A DNA stretch of 64,000 nucleotides from Rehaibacterium terrae (GCF_014202935.1 NZ_JACHHX010000011.1:1-64000), one strand, 5' to 3'; shown: positions 49,029 through 61,828, counted from the first letter of the stretch. Notes: generated by a model not told the origin, from the letters alone. Program-made: numbers and translations.

Positions 49029-49242
49029 CGGCGACCTCGACCTGGGTAATGTAGACCTCGTCGTGCATGCGCTCGCGGATTTCCTGCTCGGATGCCGTTT
49101 CGAAAAACAGCTCGAGCGCCTCGATGAGGTTGGTGCGCGCCTCCTCGATGCTCCCGCCTTGGCTGACGATGTCCAGCTCCGGGCAGAGCGAGACGTACCC
49201 GTCGCCCTCGCGCTCGATGATCGCAGTCAGCTGTCGGGTCAT
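49021..49242 (-). CDS. hicB: HicB antitoxin (short form)
   Basis: A 73-aa protein with the HicB core: TAIIEREGDGYVSLCPELDI and GSIEEARTNLIEALELFFE. It has no C-terminal DNA-binding (RHH or HTH) domain, so it may not autoregulate and could depend on readthrough from the upstream aminotransferase gene nine bases away. It neutralises HicA by direct binding. Confidence 0.85.
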   Translation of the reverse strand: MTRQLTAIIEREGDGYVSLCPELDIVSQGGSIEEARTNLIEALELFFETASEQEIRERMHDEVYITQVEVAVA

Positions 49243-49251
49243 GACGGTCTC

Positions 49252-50451
49252 CTAGACAAGCTCGGCAAAGAATTCCTCGATGCGCCGCATGCCCGGCAGC
49301 AGCTGCGGCGTCGGGCAGGTATAGCTGATGCGGATCGAGCGCGGCTCGCCGAAGGCCGAGCCGGGGACGCAGGCCACGCCCTTGGCTTCGAGCAGGGCGT
49401 TGCAGAAGTCGACGTCGTTGCCGATGCGGCGGCCGTCGTGCGACTTGCCGAAAGCGCAGGAGATGTCCGGGAACACGTAGAACGCACCCTGCGGACGCGG
49501 GCAGACCACACCCGGGATGCGCGCCAGCACCTCCATCACCTGGTCGCGCTTTTGCTGGAACTCGGCGCACTTGGCCGCCGGCACGTCCTGCGGACCGCTC
49601 AGCGCGGCGATGGCGGCGGCGGTGACGATCTCGGGGACGTTGGTGATGTGGTTGGAGTTGAGCGTGACCACCGCGCGGATCGCGTCCGCCGGGCCGGCGA
49701 GGAAGCCGGCGCGCCAGCCGGGCATGCCGTAGGTCTTGGAGATCGAGTCGGTGAAGATCACCCGGTCGCGCAGTTCCGGGCGGAACTGCACGAAGTTGTG
49801 GTAGCTCAGGCCGTCGAACACCATCCGGTTGTAGATGTCGTCGGTGATGACCCAGGTGTCCGGATGGTTCGCCAGCACGTCGGCCAGCGCGGCGATCTCG
49901 TCCTGCGTGTACACCATGCCCGTCGGGTTGGACGGGTTGTTGAACATGAACAGGCGCGGCCTGCTCCCGAGCGCCGCGTCGAGCTGGGCCGGGGTGAGCT
50001 TGTAGTTCTGCTCCGGCGGGCACGGCAGCAGGGTGACGCGGGCGCCGAGGATCTCGGCGATGTCGAGGTAGCTGGTCCAGTACGGGGTCGGGATCAGCAC
50101 TTCGTCGCCCTCGTCCACCAGGGCTTCGAACAGGTTGTACAGGCCGTGCTTGGCGCCGATGGTGACGACCACGTTCTCGCGCGTGTAGCCGGTCATGCCG
50201 ATGCCTTCCATGTGCTTGAGGAAGGCGTCGAGCAGGGCGGTGTCGCCGCGGTTGGAGCCGTACTGGCCGCTGTCGTGGTCGAGCGCCTTGCGCACCGCGT
50301 CGTAGACGTGCGGACCGGGCAGGAAGTTGGGGACGCCGATGGAGAAGCTGATGATGTCGCGGCCCTCGGCCCTGAGCTGCTTGGCTTTGTCGGCGACCTG
50401 CATGATCGCGCTGGGCTTGGCGCGACCCACGCGCGCAGCGAGCTTCGGCAT
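49252..50451 (-). CDS. Class I/II PLP aminotransferase (aspartate-type)
   Basis: A 399-aa fold-type-I PLP enzyme. Motifs: FSIGVPNFLPGPHV, NNPSNPTGMVYT, the Schiff-base Lys239 in SISKTYGMPGWRAGF, and the carboxylate-binding Arg in GEPRSIRISYTCP. The sequence fits the aspartate aminotransferase subfamily; 2-oxoglutarate and aspartate are likely substrates, consistent with mdh further along, but the specificity is not certain. GAGGAA upstream supports ATG 50451. hicBA and mdh follow it. Confidence 0.88.
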   Translation of the reverse strand: MPKLAARVGRAKPSAIMQVADKAKQLRAEGRDIISFSIGVPNFLPGPHVYDAVRKALDHDSGQYGSNRGDTALLDAFLKHMEGIGMTGYTRENVVVTIGAKHGLYNLFEALVDEGDEVLIPTPYWTSYLDIAEILGARVTLLPCPPEQNYKLTPAQLDAALGSRPRLFMFNNPSNPTGMVYTQDEIAALADVLANHPDTWVITDDIYNRMVFDGLSYHNFVQFRPELRDRVIFTDSISKTYGMPGWRAGFLAGPADAIRAVVTLNSNHITNVPEIVTAAAIAALSGPQDVPAAKCAEFQQKRDQVMEVLARIPGVVCPRPQGAFYVFPDISCAFGKSHDGRRIGNDVDFCNALLEAKGVACVPGSAFGEPRSIRISYTCPTPQLLPGMRRIEEFFAELV

Positions 50452-50571
50452 CGGTGGTTCCTCGACGGGAAGTGGCCGGAAACGAGGCCGGGAAGGATAG
50501 CACAGCCCCCGATTCCGCCGAGCCCGCCGGTCTGGCTATGCTGGTCCGGGCCACCATCACGGAGCGCGCGC

Positions 50572-51129
50572 ATGAGCCTGCTGATCCTCGGACTGGCCCT
50601 GTTCTTCGCCATCCACGCCCTGCCCTGGCTGCCGCCGCTGCGCCGGCGACTGATCGAGCGGCTCGGCGCCCTGCCCTACCGGGGTCTGTTCGCGCTGGTG
50701 TCGGCCCTGGGTTTGCTATTGATCGTGCTCGGCCATGCCAGGGCGCCCCACGAACCGCTCTGGCTGCCACCGGCGTGGGGCCGGCCGCTGGTCTACCCGC
50801 TCTTGTTCGCCGCCTTCGTGCTGCTCGCCGCGGCTTACCTGCCGGGCAACCTCAAGCGCTACACCCGCCACCCGATGTTGTGGGGCGTGGTGCTCTGGGG
50901 CGTCGGCCATCTGCTGGTGCGCGGCGACCTGTCCTCGCTGCTGCTGTTCGGCGGCTTCATCGGCTACGCGCTGCTGGCGATGGCCTCGGCCAACCTGCGC
51001 GGGGCACGCAAGACCGAGCAGCGGCAGCCGCTGTGGAAGGACGCACTCGTGCTGGTGGCCGGTGCGGCGGCTTACGCCGGCTTCGCACTGGCCCACCCCT
51101 GGCTGATCGGCGTGGCGGTGCTGCCGTGA
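50572..51129 (+). CDS. NnrU-family membrane protein
   Basis: A 185-aa, five-TM protein. The NnrU motif appears as LPGNLKRYTRHPMLWGVVLWGVGHLL (in part: RYTRHPMLWGVVLWG, about 100-115), with conserved His. In denitrifiers NnrU is linked to nitric-oxide reduction, while other members act as carotenoid or heme-related isomerases (Z-ISO). No denitrification gene lies nearby. The start is fixed by GGAG. It converges on the P-type ATPase with 15 nt between stops. Confidence 0.85.
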   Translation: MSLLILGLALFFAIHALPWLPPLRRRLIERLGALPYRGLFALVSALGLLLIVLGHARAPHEPLWLPPAWGRPLVYPLLFAAFVLLAAAYLPGNLKRYTRHPMLWGVVLWGVGHLLVRGDLSSLLLFGGFIGYALLAMASANLRGARKTEQRQPLWKDALVLVAGAAAYAGFALAHPWLIGVAVLP

Positions 51130-51144
51130 CCGGTCGCCCGCCGG

Positions 51145-53763
51145 TCAGTTCATCCACCGTCGCAGCCAGGCCTTCTCCAGCTCGACCACGATGAACAGGG
51201 CCGCCGACAGCGCGGCGATCCAGCCCCATTCGCGCCAGCCCAGCCCTTGCGTGCCGAACACCGCCTGCGCCGGCGGCCAGTAGGTGACCGCCGCCTGCAA
51301 CAGCGCCAGCACCGCCACCGACAGCCAGGCCCAGGGGTTGGCCAGCAGCGCTTCCGGCGTCCAGCCGGGCGCGGTCCAGCGGCGGCTGTTGAACAGATAC
51401 GCGACCGAGCCGGCGACGAGCATGTTCAGCGCCACCGTGCGCGCCAGGGCCGGTTCGCCGCCACCGTCCACCCACAACAGGAAACCGGCGAAACTCATCG
51501 CGGTGAGCAGCGCGCCGACGAACACGACGCGCCAGACGATGTAGCCGCCCAGCAGACCCTGCGTGGGCGAGCGCGGCGCACGTTTCATCACGCCCGCTTC
51601 CAGCGGCTCGAAGGCCAGCGACAGCGCCAGCGTGACGGAAGTGACCAGGTTCACCCACAGGATCAGCACCGGGGTCAGCGGCAGCACGGCCAGACCCGCC
51701 AGCACCGCCAGCAGGATGATCAGCGCCTGTGCGGCATTGGTCGGCAGGATGAACATCAGCGCCTTGCGGATGTTGTCGTAGACGCCGCGCCCCTCCTCGA
51801 CGCCGGCGACGATGGTGGCGAAGTTGTCGTCTGCCAGCACCATCTCGGCGGCCTGACGGGCCGCCTCGGTACCCTTGATGCCCATCGCCACGCCGATGTC
51901 GGCGCGCTTGAGCGCCGGCGCGTCGTTGGCGCCGTCGCCGGTCATCGCCACGACCCGGCCGCACGCCTGCAGGGCGGTCACCAGCCGCAGCTTGTGCTCG
52001 GGCGTGGCGCGGGCATAGACGTTCACCGCCTCCACCCGCTCTGCCAGCGCCCGGTCGTCCAGACGGTCGAGCTCCGGCCCGGTGAGCACCCCATCGTCGC
52101 CGGCGATCTCCAGCGCGCGCGCGATCGCGGCGGCGGTGGCGGCATGGTCGCCGGTGATCATCTTCACCGCGATGCCGGCGCTGCGGCAGGCGGCGATGGC
52201 GTCCGGCACCTCCGGCCGCGGCGGGTCGATGAAGGCGACCAGCCCGAGCAGGCACAGCCCCCGTTCGACCATCGCCAGGTCCAGGCACGCCGCATCGTCG
52301 TCCAGGCGCTTTTCGGCCAATGCCAGCACGCGCAGCCCATCGCGCGCCATCGCATCGAGCAGTGCATGCCAGTGGTCGGTATCGAGCGGCTGCTCGTCAT
52401 CGCCGACGCGCTGGCGGTCGCAGCGCGCCAGCACGGTTTCCGGCGCGCCCTTGAGGCAGATCCGGCCCGGATGCCGCGTCGCCATGAACTTGTAGTCCGA
52501 CGAGAACGGCAGCAGCGCCAGTCGCGGATGCGCTTCGCGCCGGGCGGCGACATCCACGCCAGCGGCCTGCGCCAGCCGGATCAGCGCCCGCTCGATCGGG
52601 TCGCCGTCGTGGCCATCGGCAGCGGCTTCGTTGCACAGCACGGCGGCTTCGAGCAGGGCCGGCGCCCGCGCCCCGGCCTGCTCCGCCGCCCAGGCAGCAT
52701 CGGCGAGTCCGATCCGGGCGGCGACCAACTCATTACAGGTCAGGGTGCCGGTCTTGTCGGTGCAGATGACACTGACCGCGCCCAAGGTCTCCACTGCCGG
52801 CAGGCGGCGGATCACCGCCTGTCGTGCCGCCATCCGCCGCACGCCCATGGCCAGGGTGATGGTGATGATCGCCGGCAGGCCCTCCGGAATCGCTGCCACC
52901 GCCAAGGCGACCCCAGCCATGAAACCGGCCAGCAGCGGGGTGTCGTGCAGCAGCCAGCCCAGCACCACCATTGCCACCGCCAGCGAGACGATCACTACCG
53001 ACAACCGGCGTCCGAAGTGCTCGATCTGGCGCAACAGCGGCGTGGTCAGCGGCTGCACGCGACCGAGCAGGGCGCTGATGCGGCCGAGTTCGGTGGCGTT
53101 CGCGGTCGCTACCACGACGCCCACCCCCTGCCCGCCGGCCACCATGGTGCCGGCGTAGGCCATGCCGACCCGCTCGGCCAGCGCAGTATCCTCCGCCACC
53201 GTCGCGGTGCATTTCTCCACCGGCACCGACTCGCCGGTGAGCGCCGCCTCGTCGATGCGCAGGCCTTGGCTCTCGATCAGCCGCAGATCCGCCGGCACCC
53301 GGTCGCCGGCCTTGAGCAGCACCACATCGCCTGGCACCAGACATTCGGCATCGAGCGTGCGCCGATGGCCATCGCGCAGCACCCGCGCCTTGGGCGCCAG
53401 CATCCGGCCGATGGCCTCCATGGCGTGCTGGGCCTTGCCCTCCTGCACGAAACCGATCAGCGCATTGACCACCACCACGCCGAAAATCACCGCCGCGTCC
53501 ACCGGATGGCCGAGCGCCGCCGCCGCCACGCCCGCCACCAGCAGCAGGTGGATCAGCACGTTGTGGAACTGGGCCAGCAGACGCCGCCAGGCCGGACGAC
53601 GCGGCGGCGACGGCAGGGCATTGGGGCCGAGGTCGGCCAGGCGACGCTCGGCATCGTCCGCGGTCAGACCGCCACGATGGGTACACAGGACCGACAGGCA
53701 CTCGTCGACCGGCAACGCGTGCCAGACGGGCGGGGAAGCGCGTGATGCTGACGACTCGGGCAT
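51145..53763 (-). CDS. P-type cation-transporting ATPase, P2-like
   Basis: An 872-aa pump with ten TM helices. Motifs in order: TGES (actuator), PEGLPA in M4, DKTGTLT (phosphorylated Asp), KGAPE, and GDGANDAPALKRADIGVAMG. The N-terminal domain is of the SERCA/PMR1-like type. In M6 the usual Asp-containing ion site is replaced by NLVTSVTLALSLAFEP, so calcium transport is doubtful and monovalent cations or Mg2+ are possible. It is monocistronic; a palindrome-rich spacer precedes it. Confidence 0.9.
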   Translation of the reverse strand: MPESSASRASPPVWHALPVDECLSVLCTHRGGLTADDAERRLADLGPNALPSPPRRPAWRRLLAQFHNVLIHLLLVAGVAAAALGHPVDAAVIFGVVVVNALIGFVQEGKAQHAMEAIGRMLAPKARVLRDGHRRTLDAECLVPGDVVLLKAGDRVPADLRLIESQGLRIDEAALTGESVPVEKCTATVAEDTALAERVGMAYAGTMVAGGQGVGVVVATANATELGRISALLGRVQPLTTPLLRQIEHFGRRLSVVIVSLAVAMVVLGWLLHDTPLLAGFMAGVALAVAAIPEGLPAIITITLAMGVRRMAARQAVIRRLPAVETLGAVSVICTDKTGTLTCNELVAARIGLADAAWAAEQAGARAPALLEAAVLCNEAAADGHDGDPIERALIRLAQAAGVDVAARREAHPRLALLPFSSDYKFMATRHPGRICLKGAPETVLARCDRQRVGDDEQPLDTDHWHALLDAMARDGLRVLALAEKRLDDDAACLDLAMVERGLCLLGLVAFIDPPRPEVPDAIAACRSAGIAVKMITGDHAATAAAIARALEIAGDDGVLTGPELDRLDDRALAERVEAVNVYARATPEHKLRLVTALQACGRVVAMTGDGANDAPALKRADIGVAMGIKGTEAARQAAEMVLADDNFATIVAGVEEGRGVYDNIRKALMFILPTNAAQALIILLAVLAGLAVLPLTPVLILWVNLVTSVTLALSLAFEPLEAGVMKRAPRSPTQGLLGGYIVWRVVFVGALLTAMSFAGFLLWVDGGGEPALARTVALNMLVAGSVAYLFNSRRWTAPGWTPEALLANPWAWLSVAVLALLQAAVTYWPPAQAVFGTQGLGWREWGWIAALSAALFIVVELEKAWLRRWMN

Positions 53764-53840
53764 GGCGGGCAGGTGCGGAAGCCGAAGAACCTGCCCGCAG
53801 TCTAGCCGCGGTCGTGCGCGCCACCCCGACCTGGATCAAA

Positions 53841-53977
53841 GGAACCGCTGATCAATTCAGAGGTTCCGCCGGCCAGCAATGGCCGGCCCGCGAATCAAGC
53901 ACGCCAGTGCCTGATTCGTCGCAGCCGCGTCCGGACACGCGCCGGATGCGGCGTGGGCTGACAAGTCCAGGATGGAC
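53841..53977. repeat. Row of four palindromes in an intergenic spacer
   Basis: The spacer before the P-type ATPase holds four successive inverted repeats: arms GGAACC/GGTTCC with inner CTGA/TCAG (53841-53867); GCCGGCCA/TGGCCGGC (53868-53887); CGAATCA with inner GCAC, then GTGC/TGATTCG (53891-53918); and GTCCA/TGGAC (53965-53977). GTCCGGAC is also a perfect palindrome at 53929-53936. No gene is visible in 53764-54022. Confidence 0.65.
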
Positions 53978-54022
53978 GTGTTCAGACCTTCCCGAACGGG
54001 GCGATTTGCCGCCCCCGGCCGG

Positions 54023-54523
<501 letters not shown>

Positions 54524-54653
54524 GGGCAGGGTCCGGGACGAAGGTTGCGGGGTTGCGGAAATGGCCGCCGCGGCGCGGCGGGCGGGCGGGCCTGGAAACC
54601 GCATAGGGTGCCACAGGTTCCGGGGCGACAGGCAGGCACCCACCCGGGACGGC

Positions 54654-54659
54654 TATAAT
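54654..54659 (+). promoter_or_regulatory. Consensus -10 box upstream of typA
   Basis: A perfect TATAAT (in GGCTATAATGATC) lies 53 bases before the typA ATG in a GC-rich spacer; no -35 at the right distance. Confidence 0.5.
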
Positions 54660-54711
54660 GATCGGCTACCTTCCCAGCAGCCTTGGCGCCCGGCCTCCGG
54701 CGCCCGCCCGC

Positions 54712-56556
<1,845 letters not shown>

Positions 56557-56561
56557 GAGCC

Positions 56562-57380
56562 ATGCGCTTCCGCCTGCCGGCGCTCCTGCTTGCGACGCTG
56601 CTGCCGGCCGCCACGCCGGCCGCGGACGGCTTGCTGCACGAGCGCTGGAGCCTGGCCTTCGGCGGCTACGGCAACCGGCTCGGGCTCGACGGCCGGATCG
56701 ACGGCAACACCGACGTCCGCGGCACGCCCTTCGATTTCGACGACAGCTTCGGCTTCGACCGGCACGAGCGGTTGCGCATGGCCGAACTCACGCTTGCGCC
56801 CACCCAGGACCACGAGCTGCGCCTGCGCGGTTTCCGCGACCGCCGCCGCCACGACACCACGCTGACCGAGGAGCTGGTCTTCTCCGGCGTCGTTTTTCCG
56901 GTCGACGCCGACGTGCGCGGCCGCTTCGGGCTGGACGTGCTCGATCTGGACTACACCTGGTGGCGCTGGCGCCAGGCGACGCGCGCCAGCGGCCTGGTGC
57001 TGGGGCTGACCCGCCTGCGCGCCGGCATCGACCTGGACGGCGAGGCGCGCAACGACGGCGGCCCGCCCGAGCCGCTGCGCGCCGACTATGCGCGCCATCT
57101 CTATGCGCCGAGCCTCGGCCTCGCCTTCAAGGCCGCGCCGGGCGAGCGCTGGCGCTACCGGCTCGACGCCGGCGCCATGCGCCTGCGCCACGCCGGCATC
57201 CATGGCACGATCCTCGAAGCCAGCGCCGCCGCCGAATACTTCCCCGCGCATCGACTCGGCATCGGCCTGCGCTACACCTGGACCCGGCTCGAAGCCGAAG
57301 GCCGGCGCGGCGACACGCTGCGCGGCGAGCTCGACCTGGACTACGCCGGCTGGCAGCTCTACCTGCGCCTGCGCAGTTGA
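56562..57380 (+). CDS. Predicted outer-membrane beta-barrel protein
   Basis: A 272-aa protein with signal peptide (MRFRLPALLLATLLPAATPAAD) and alternating amphipathic strands typical of a small beta-barrel, such as RWSLAFGGYGNRLGLDGRI, LDYTWWRWRQATR and a C-terminal LYLRLR. No specific family recognised. ATG 56562 is preferred; GTG 56553, overlapping the typA stop as GTGA, is an alternative that adds three residues. It is probably co-transcribed with typA. Confidence 0.65.
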   Translation: MRFRLPALLLATLLPAATPAADGLLHERWSLAFGGYGNRLGLDGRIDGNTDVRGTPFDFDDSFGFDRHERLRMAELTLAPTQDHELRLRGFRDRRRHDTTLTEELVFSGVVFPVDADVRGRFGLDVLDLDYTWWRWRQATRASGLVLGLTRLRAGIDLDGEARNDGGPPEPLRADYARHLYAPSLGLAFKAAPGERWRYRLDAGAMRLRHAGIHGTILEASAAAEYFPAHRLGIGLRYTWTRLEAEGRRGDTLRGELDLDYAGWQLYLRLRS

Positions 57381-57453
57381 CGGCGGCCGCGACCCGGCGG
57401 CCACGGCCGCCACGCGCTAGCATCGGCGGCACCGCCGCCCCGGAGCCGCCGCC

Positions 57454-57831
57454 ATGCCCACCGCACCGCGCGAGATCGCCCAGATCGCTGTCGCCTGCCG
57501 GGACGTCGCCCGCGCCACCGCCTTCTACCGCGATGTCCTCGGCCTGCCGCTGCTGTTCGAAGCCGGCGGCATGAGCTTTTTCCAGTGCGGTCCGACCCGG
57601 CTGATGCTGTCCCTGCCCAGCTCGCCCGACCTCGCCCCTCCCGGCTCGATCCTGTACTTCCGCAGCGACGACATCGCCGCACAGCTCGCCACGCTGCGCG
57701 CCGGCGGCGCGCAGATCCTGCGCGAACCCGCACTGGTCCACCGTGACGCGCACCACGCACTGTGGCTGGCCTTCTTCCGCGACACCGAAGGCAACATGCT
57801 GGCGCTGATGGAAGAACGCCCCGCCGCCTGA
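57454..57831 (+). CDS. VOC-family (glyoxalase/bleomycin-resistance) protein
   Basis: A 125-aa vicinal-oxygen-chelate fold protein with two beta-alpha-beta-beta-beta modules: QIAVACRDVARATAFYRDVLG at the start (in part: VARATAFYRDVLGLPLLF) and AFFRDTEGNMLALMEE at the end, where metal-binding Glu and His are expected. The substrate cannot be predicted. The gene lies 10 nt upstream of the amidase gene on the same strand. Confidence 0.85.
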   Translation: MPTAPREIAQIAVACRDVARATAFYRDVLGLPLLFEAGGMSFFQCGPTRLMLSLPSSPDLAPPGSILYFRSDDIAAQLATLRAGGAQILREPALVHRDAHHALWLAFFRDTEGNMLALMEERPAA

Positions 57832-57841
57832 GGACCTGCCG

Positions 57842-59419
57842 ATGCACCGACTCGCACCCTGCCTGCTGCCCCTGCTGCTCGCCGCCTGTGCGCACGAGGC
57901 CGTGCCGCCACCCGCCGCCGGGTCGCCCTTCGCGCTCGACGATGCGAGCGTGGCCGAGCTACAGGCCGCCATGCGCGACGGCCGGCTGAGCGCCCGGCAA
58001 CTGACCACGCTCTACCTCGAGCGCATCGCCGCGCTCGACGACGACGGCCCGCGCCTGAACGCGGTGATCGAGATCAACCCCGACGCCCTCGCCGAGGCCG
58101 AACGCCTCGACGCCGAGCGCACCGCGGGCCGCGTGCGCGGTCCGCTGCACGGCATCCCGGTGCTGCTCAAGGACAACATCGACGCGACCGGCATGGCCAA
58201 CTCGGCCGGCTCGCTGGCACTGGCCGAACACCGCCCGGCGCGGGACGCGCACCTGGTCGCGCGGCTGCGCGAGGCCGGCGCGGTGATCCTGGGCAAGACC
58301 AACCTCAGCGAATGGGCCAACTTCCGCTCCACCCGCTCGGTCAGCGGCTGGAGCGGGCGCGGCGGACAGACCCGCAATCCCTACGTCCTGGACCGCAACC
58401 CCTGCGGCTCCAGCGCCGGCTCGGGCGTGGCCGTGGCCGCCGGCCTGGCGCCGCTGGCGGTCGGCACCGAAACCAATGGTTCGATCATCTGCCCGGCGGC
58501 GGTCAACGGCGTGGTCGGCATCAAGCCCACGGTCGGCCTGGTCAGCCGCCACGGCATCATCCCGATTTCGCCTTCGCAGGACACCGCAGGCCCGATGGCG
58601 CAGCGCGTCGCCGATGCCGCCGCCCTGCTCGGCGCGCTGGCCGGCGCCGACCCGCGCGACCCGGCGACCGAAGCCGCCGAAGCGCACCTCGTACCCGACT
58701 ACACCGCGTTCCTCGACGCCGACGCACTGCGCGGCGCGCGCATCGGCGTGATGCGCAAGGCGATGGGCTTCCACAGTGAAGTCGATCGCGTGATGGAAGC
58801 CAGCATCGCCGCCCTGCGCGTGGCCGGCGCCGAGATCGTCGACCCGGCCGACCTGCCCAGCCATGGCCGGTTCGGCAAGCACGCGTTCGAGGTGCTGCTG
58901 TACGAGTTCCGCCCCGCGCTGGAGGACTACCTCGCCGACAGCGGCGCACCGCTGCGCACCCTGGAGGCGCTGATGGCATTCAACACGGCGCATGCCGAGC
59001 ACGAGCTGCGCTGGTTCGGCCAGGAGCTGTTCGAGATGGCGGCGAAGAAAGGCCCGCTGACCGAGGCCGCCTACCTCGAAGCGCGCGACAGCGCCCGCCG
59101 CCTCGCCGGCCGCGAGGGCATCGACGCGGCCATGGACGCGCATCGACTGGACGCACTGCTGACCACGGCCGTCGGCCCGGCCTGGCCGATCGACCCGGTC
59201 AACGGCGACCACTTCCTCGGTGCCGGCTATTCCGCCGCCGCGGTGGCCGGCTACCCGAGCATCACCGTGCCGGCCGGCGAGGTGCACGGCCTGCCGGTCG
59301 GCGTGGTGTTCATCGGCCGCGCCTTCAGCGAACCCCGGCTGATCGCGCTGGCCCACGCCTTCGAGCAGGCCACCCGGGCGCGCCGACCGCCGCGCCTGCT
59401 CCCCACCCTGGCGCCCTGA
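57842..59419 (+). CDS. Amidase-signature lipoprotein
   Basis: A 525-aa amidase-signature enzyme exported as a lipoprotein (lipobox LLAAC, Cys16). The Ser-cisSer-Lys triad is Lys110 (LLKDNID), Ser190 (NPCGSSAGSG) and Ser214 (TETNGSI). Family-specific GIPVLLKDNID and GPMAQRVADAAALLG are present. It should hydrolyse an amide bond in the periplasm; the substrate (peptide, nitrile-derived amide or aryl amide) is unknown. It follows the VOC gene after 10 nt and converges on the DAHP synthase gene. Confidence 0.9.
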   Translation: MHRLAPCLLPLLLAACAHEAVPPPAAGSPFALDDASVAELQAAMRDGRLSARQLTTLYLERIAALDDDGPRLNAVIEINPDALAEAERLDAERTAGRVRGPLHGIPVLLKDNIDATGMANSAGSLALAEHRPARDAHLVARLREAGAVILGKTNLSEWANFRSTRSVSGWSGRGGQTRNPYVLDRNPCGSSAGSGVAVAAGLAPLAVGTETNGSIICPAAVNGVVGIKPTVGLVSRHGIIPISPSQDTAGPMAQRVADAAALLGALAGADPRDPATEAAEAHLVPDYTAFLDADALRGARIGVMRKAMGFHSEVDRVMEASIAALRVAGAEIVDPADLPSHGRFGKHAFEVLLYEFRPALEDYLADSGAPLRTLEALMAFNTAHAEHELRWFGQELFEMAAKKGPLTEAAYLEARDSARRLAGREGIDAAMDAHRLDALLTTAVGPAWPIDPVNGDHFLGAGYSAAAVAGYPSITVPAGEVHGLPVGVVFIGRAFSEPRLIALAHAFEQATRARRPPRLLPTLAP

Positions 59420-59449
59420 CCGCCCTGACCACCCTGACCGCCCGGCCGG

Positions 59450-60877
<1,428 letters not shown>

Positions 60878-60926
60878 GGCATCATGCCACAGCGCACCGA
60901 CGCCGCAAGCCCGGCGGCACGCAGGC

Positions 60927-61433
60927 TCAGCGCCGGCGGAAACCCGCCCACAGCGCGGCCGTGCCCAGCGCCATGAACCAGATCAGCGTCCAGGCCGGCA
61001 TCGACAGGCCGAGGAAGGTCCAGTCCACCTCGGCGCACTCGCCCGAACCGCTGAACACCCTGACCAGCACCTCGCGCAGCGGGAAGGCCTCCAGCATGTA
61101 TTCCAGCCCCGGCCCGCAGGCCGGCACCTCGTCGGCGGGCAGCGACTGCAGCCACACATGCCGCCCGGCGACCGTCATGCCGCCCGCCGCCGCCAGCGCC
61201 GCCAGCACGCCGTAGGCACGCCGCCCGCCGGCGGACTTCGGCCCATGGATCGCACCGAGCAGGAACACCGCCCCCAGCACCATGAACGCCACCCGCTGGA
61301 AGATGCACAGCGGGCACGGGTCGAGGAACATCACATGCTGCGCGTACAGCGCATAACCCAGCAGTGCCGCGCACAGCAGCGCGCCCAGCAGGTACTGCGC
61401 ACGGAACGGCCAGGCAAAGGGATTGAAGCTCAT
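60927..61433 (-). CDS. dsbB: Disulphide bond formation protein DsbB
   Basis: A 168-aa inner-membrane quinone reductase partner of DsbA, with four TM helices. The first periplasmic loop has CPLC (Cys40, Cys43) and the second the pair Cys106 (VPACGPGLEYML) and Cys133 (SGECAEV), the complete electron-relay set. It re-oxidises DsbA and passes electrons to ubiquinone. ATG 61433 is chosen because the in-frame 29 residues upstream lack hydrophobic character. It lies 49 nt upstream of the DAHP synthase gene on the same strand. Confidence 0.92.
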   Translation of the reverse strand: MSFNPFAWPFRAQYLLGALLCAALLGYALYAQHVMFLDPCPLCIFQRVAFMVLGAVFLLGAIHGPKSAGGRRAYGVLAALAAAGGMTVAGRHVWLQSLPADEVPACGPGLEYMLEAFPLREVLVRVFSGSGECAEVDWTFLGLSMPAWTLIWFMALGTAALWAGFRRR

Positions 61434-61544
61434 CGGACAGCGAACTCTGGCGAACAAGGCGGGGACGGTAGCGCATCCTCCGACCGCTGGCGAGCCGGAA
61501 CGTTCAGGCGCGACTGGCAAACGGACCCGGCACGAATTACCATC

Positions 61545-61559
61545 TGACCATTCTAGTCA
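61545..61559 (+). promoter_or_regulatory. Inverted repeat upstream of the Phd/VapC module
   Basis: TGAC and GTCA arms with a 7-base spacer (TGACCATTCTAGTCA), 17 bp before the antitoxin ATG. This position suits autoregulation by the antitoxin. Confidence 0.35.
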
Positions 61560-61576
61560 TATCGCGGAATATCCCG

Positions 61577-61828
61577 ATGCGCGCGTGGCAGATCCAGGAA
61601 GCGAAAGCCCACTTCTCCGAACTCGTGCGCGAAGCCGAGCAGGACGGCCCCCAGGAGATCACCTGGCACGGCCGGCCGGTCGCGGTAGTGCTCTCGCGCA
61701 GCGAATACGAACGGCTCACCGGCACCGGCCAGTCGCTGGTCGAATTCATGCGCCGCTCGCCGCTGCATGGTGCCGAGGACATCGACCTCGACCGCGATCG
61801 CAGCCCCACGCGCGAGGTGCCGCTTTGA
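61577..61828 (+). CDS. Phd/YefM-type antitoxin
   Basis: An 83-aa Phd/YefM-family antitoxin: WQIQEAKAHFSELVREAEQD at the N-terminus (DNA-binding fold), then PVAVVLSRSEYERLTG, both highly characteristic. The C-terminal 30 residues, which wrap the toxin, are charged (GAEDIDLDRDRS). Its stop overlaps the toxin start, so the pair is translationally coupled. Confidence 0.88.
   Translation: MRAWQIQEAKAHFSELVREAEQDGPQEITWHGRPVAVVLSRSEYERLTGTGQSLVEFMRRSPLHGAEDIDLDRDRSPTREVPL

Noticed and set aside
54660-54711. ATG at 54658 as the typA start
   Set aside because: It overlaps the TATAAT box and would add residues absent from TypA proteins; ATG 54712 gives the exact family N-terminus.
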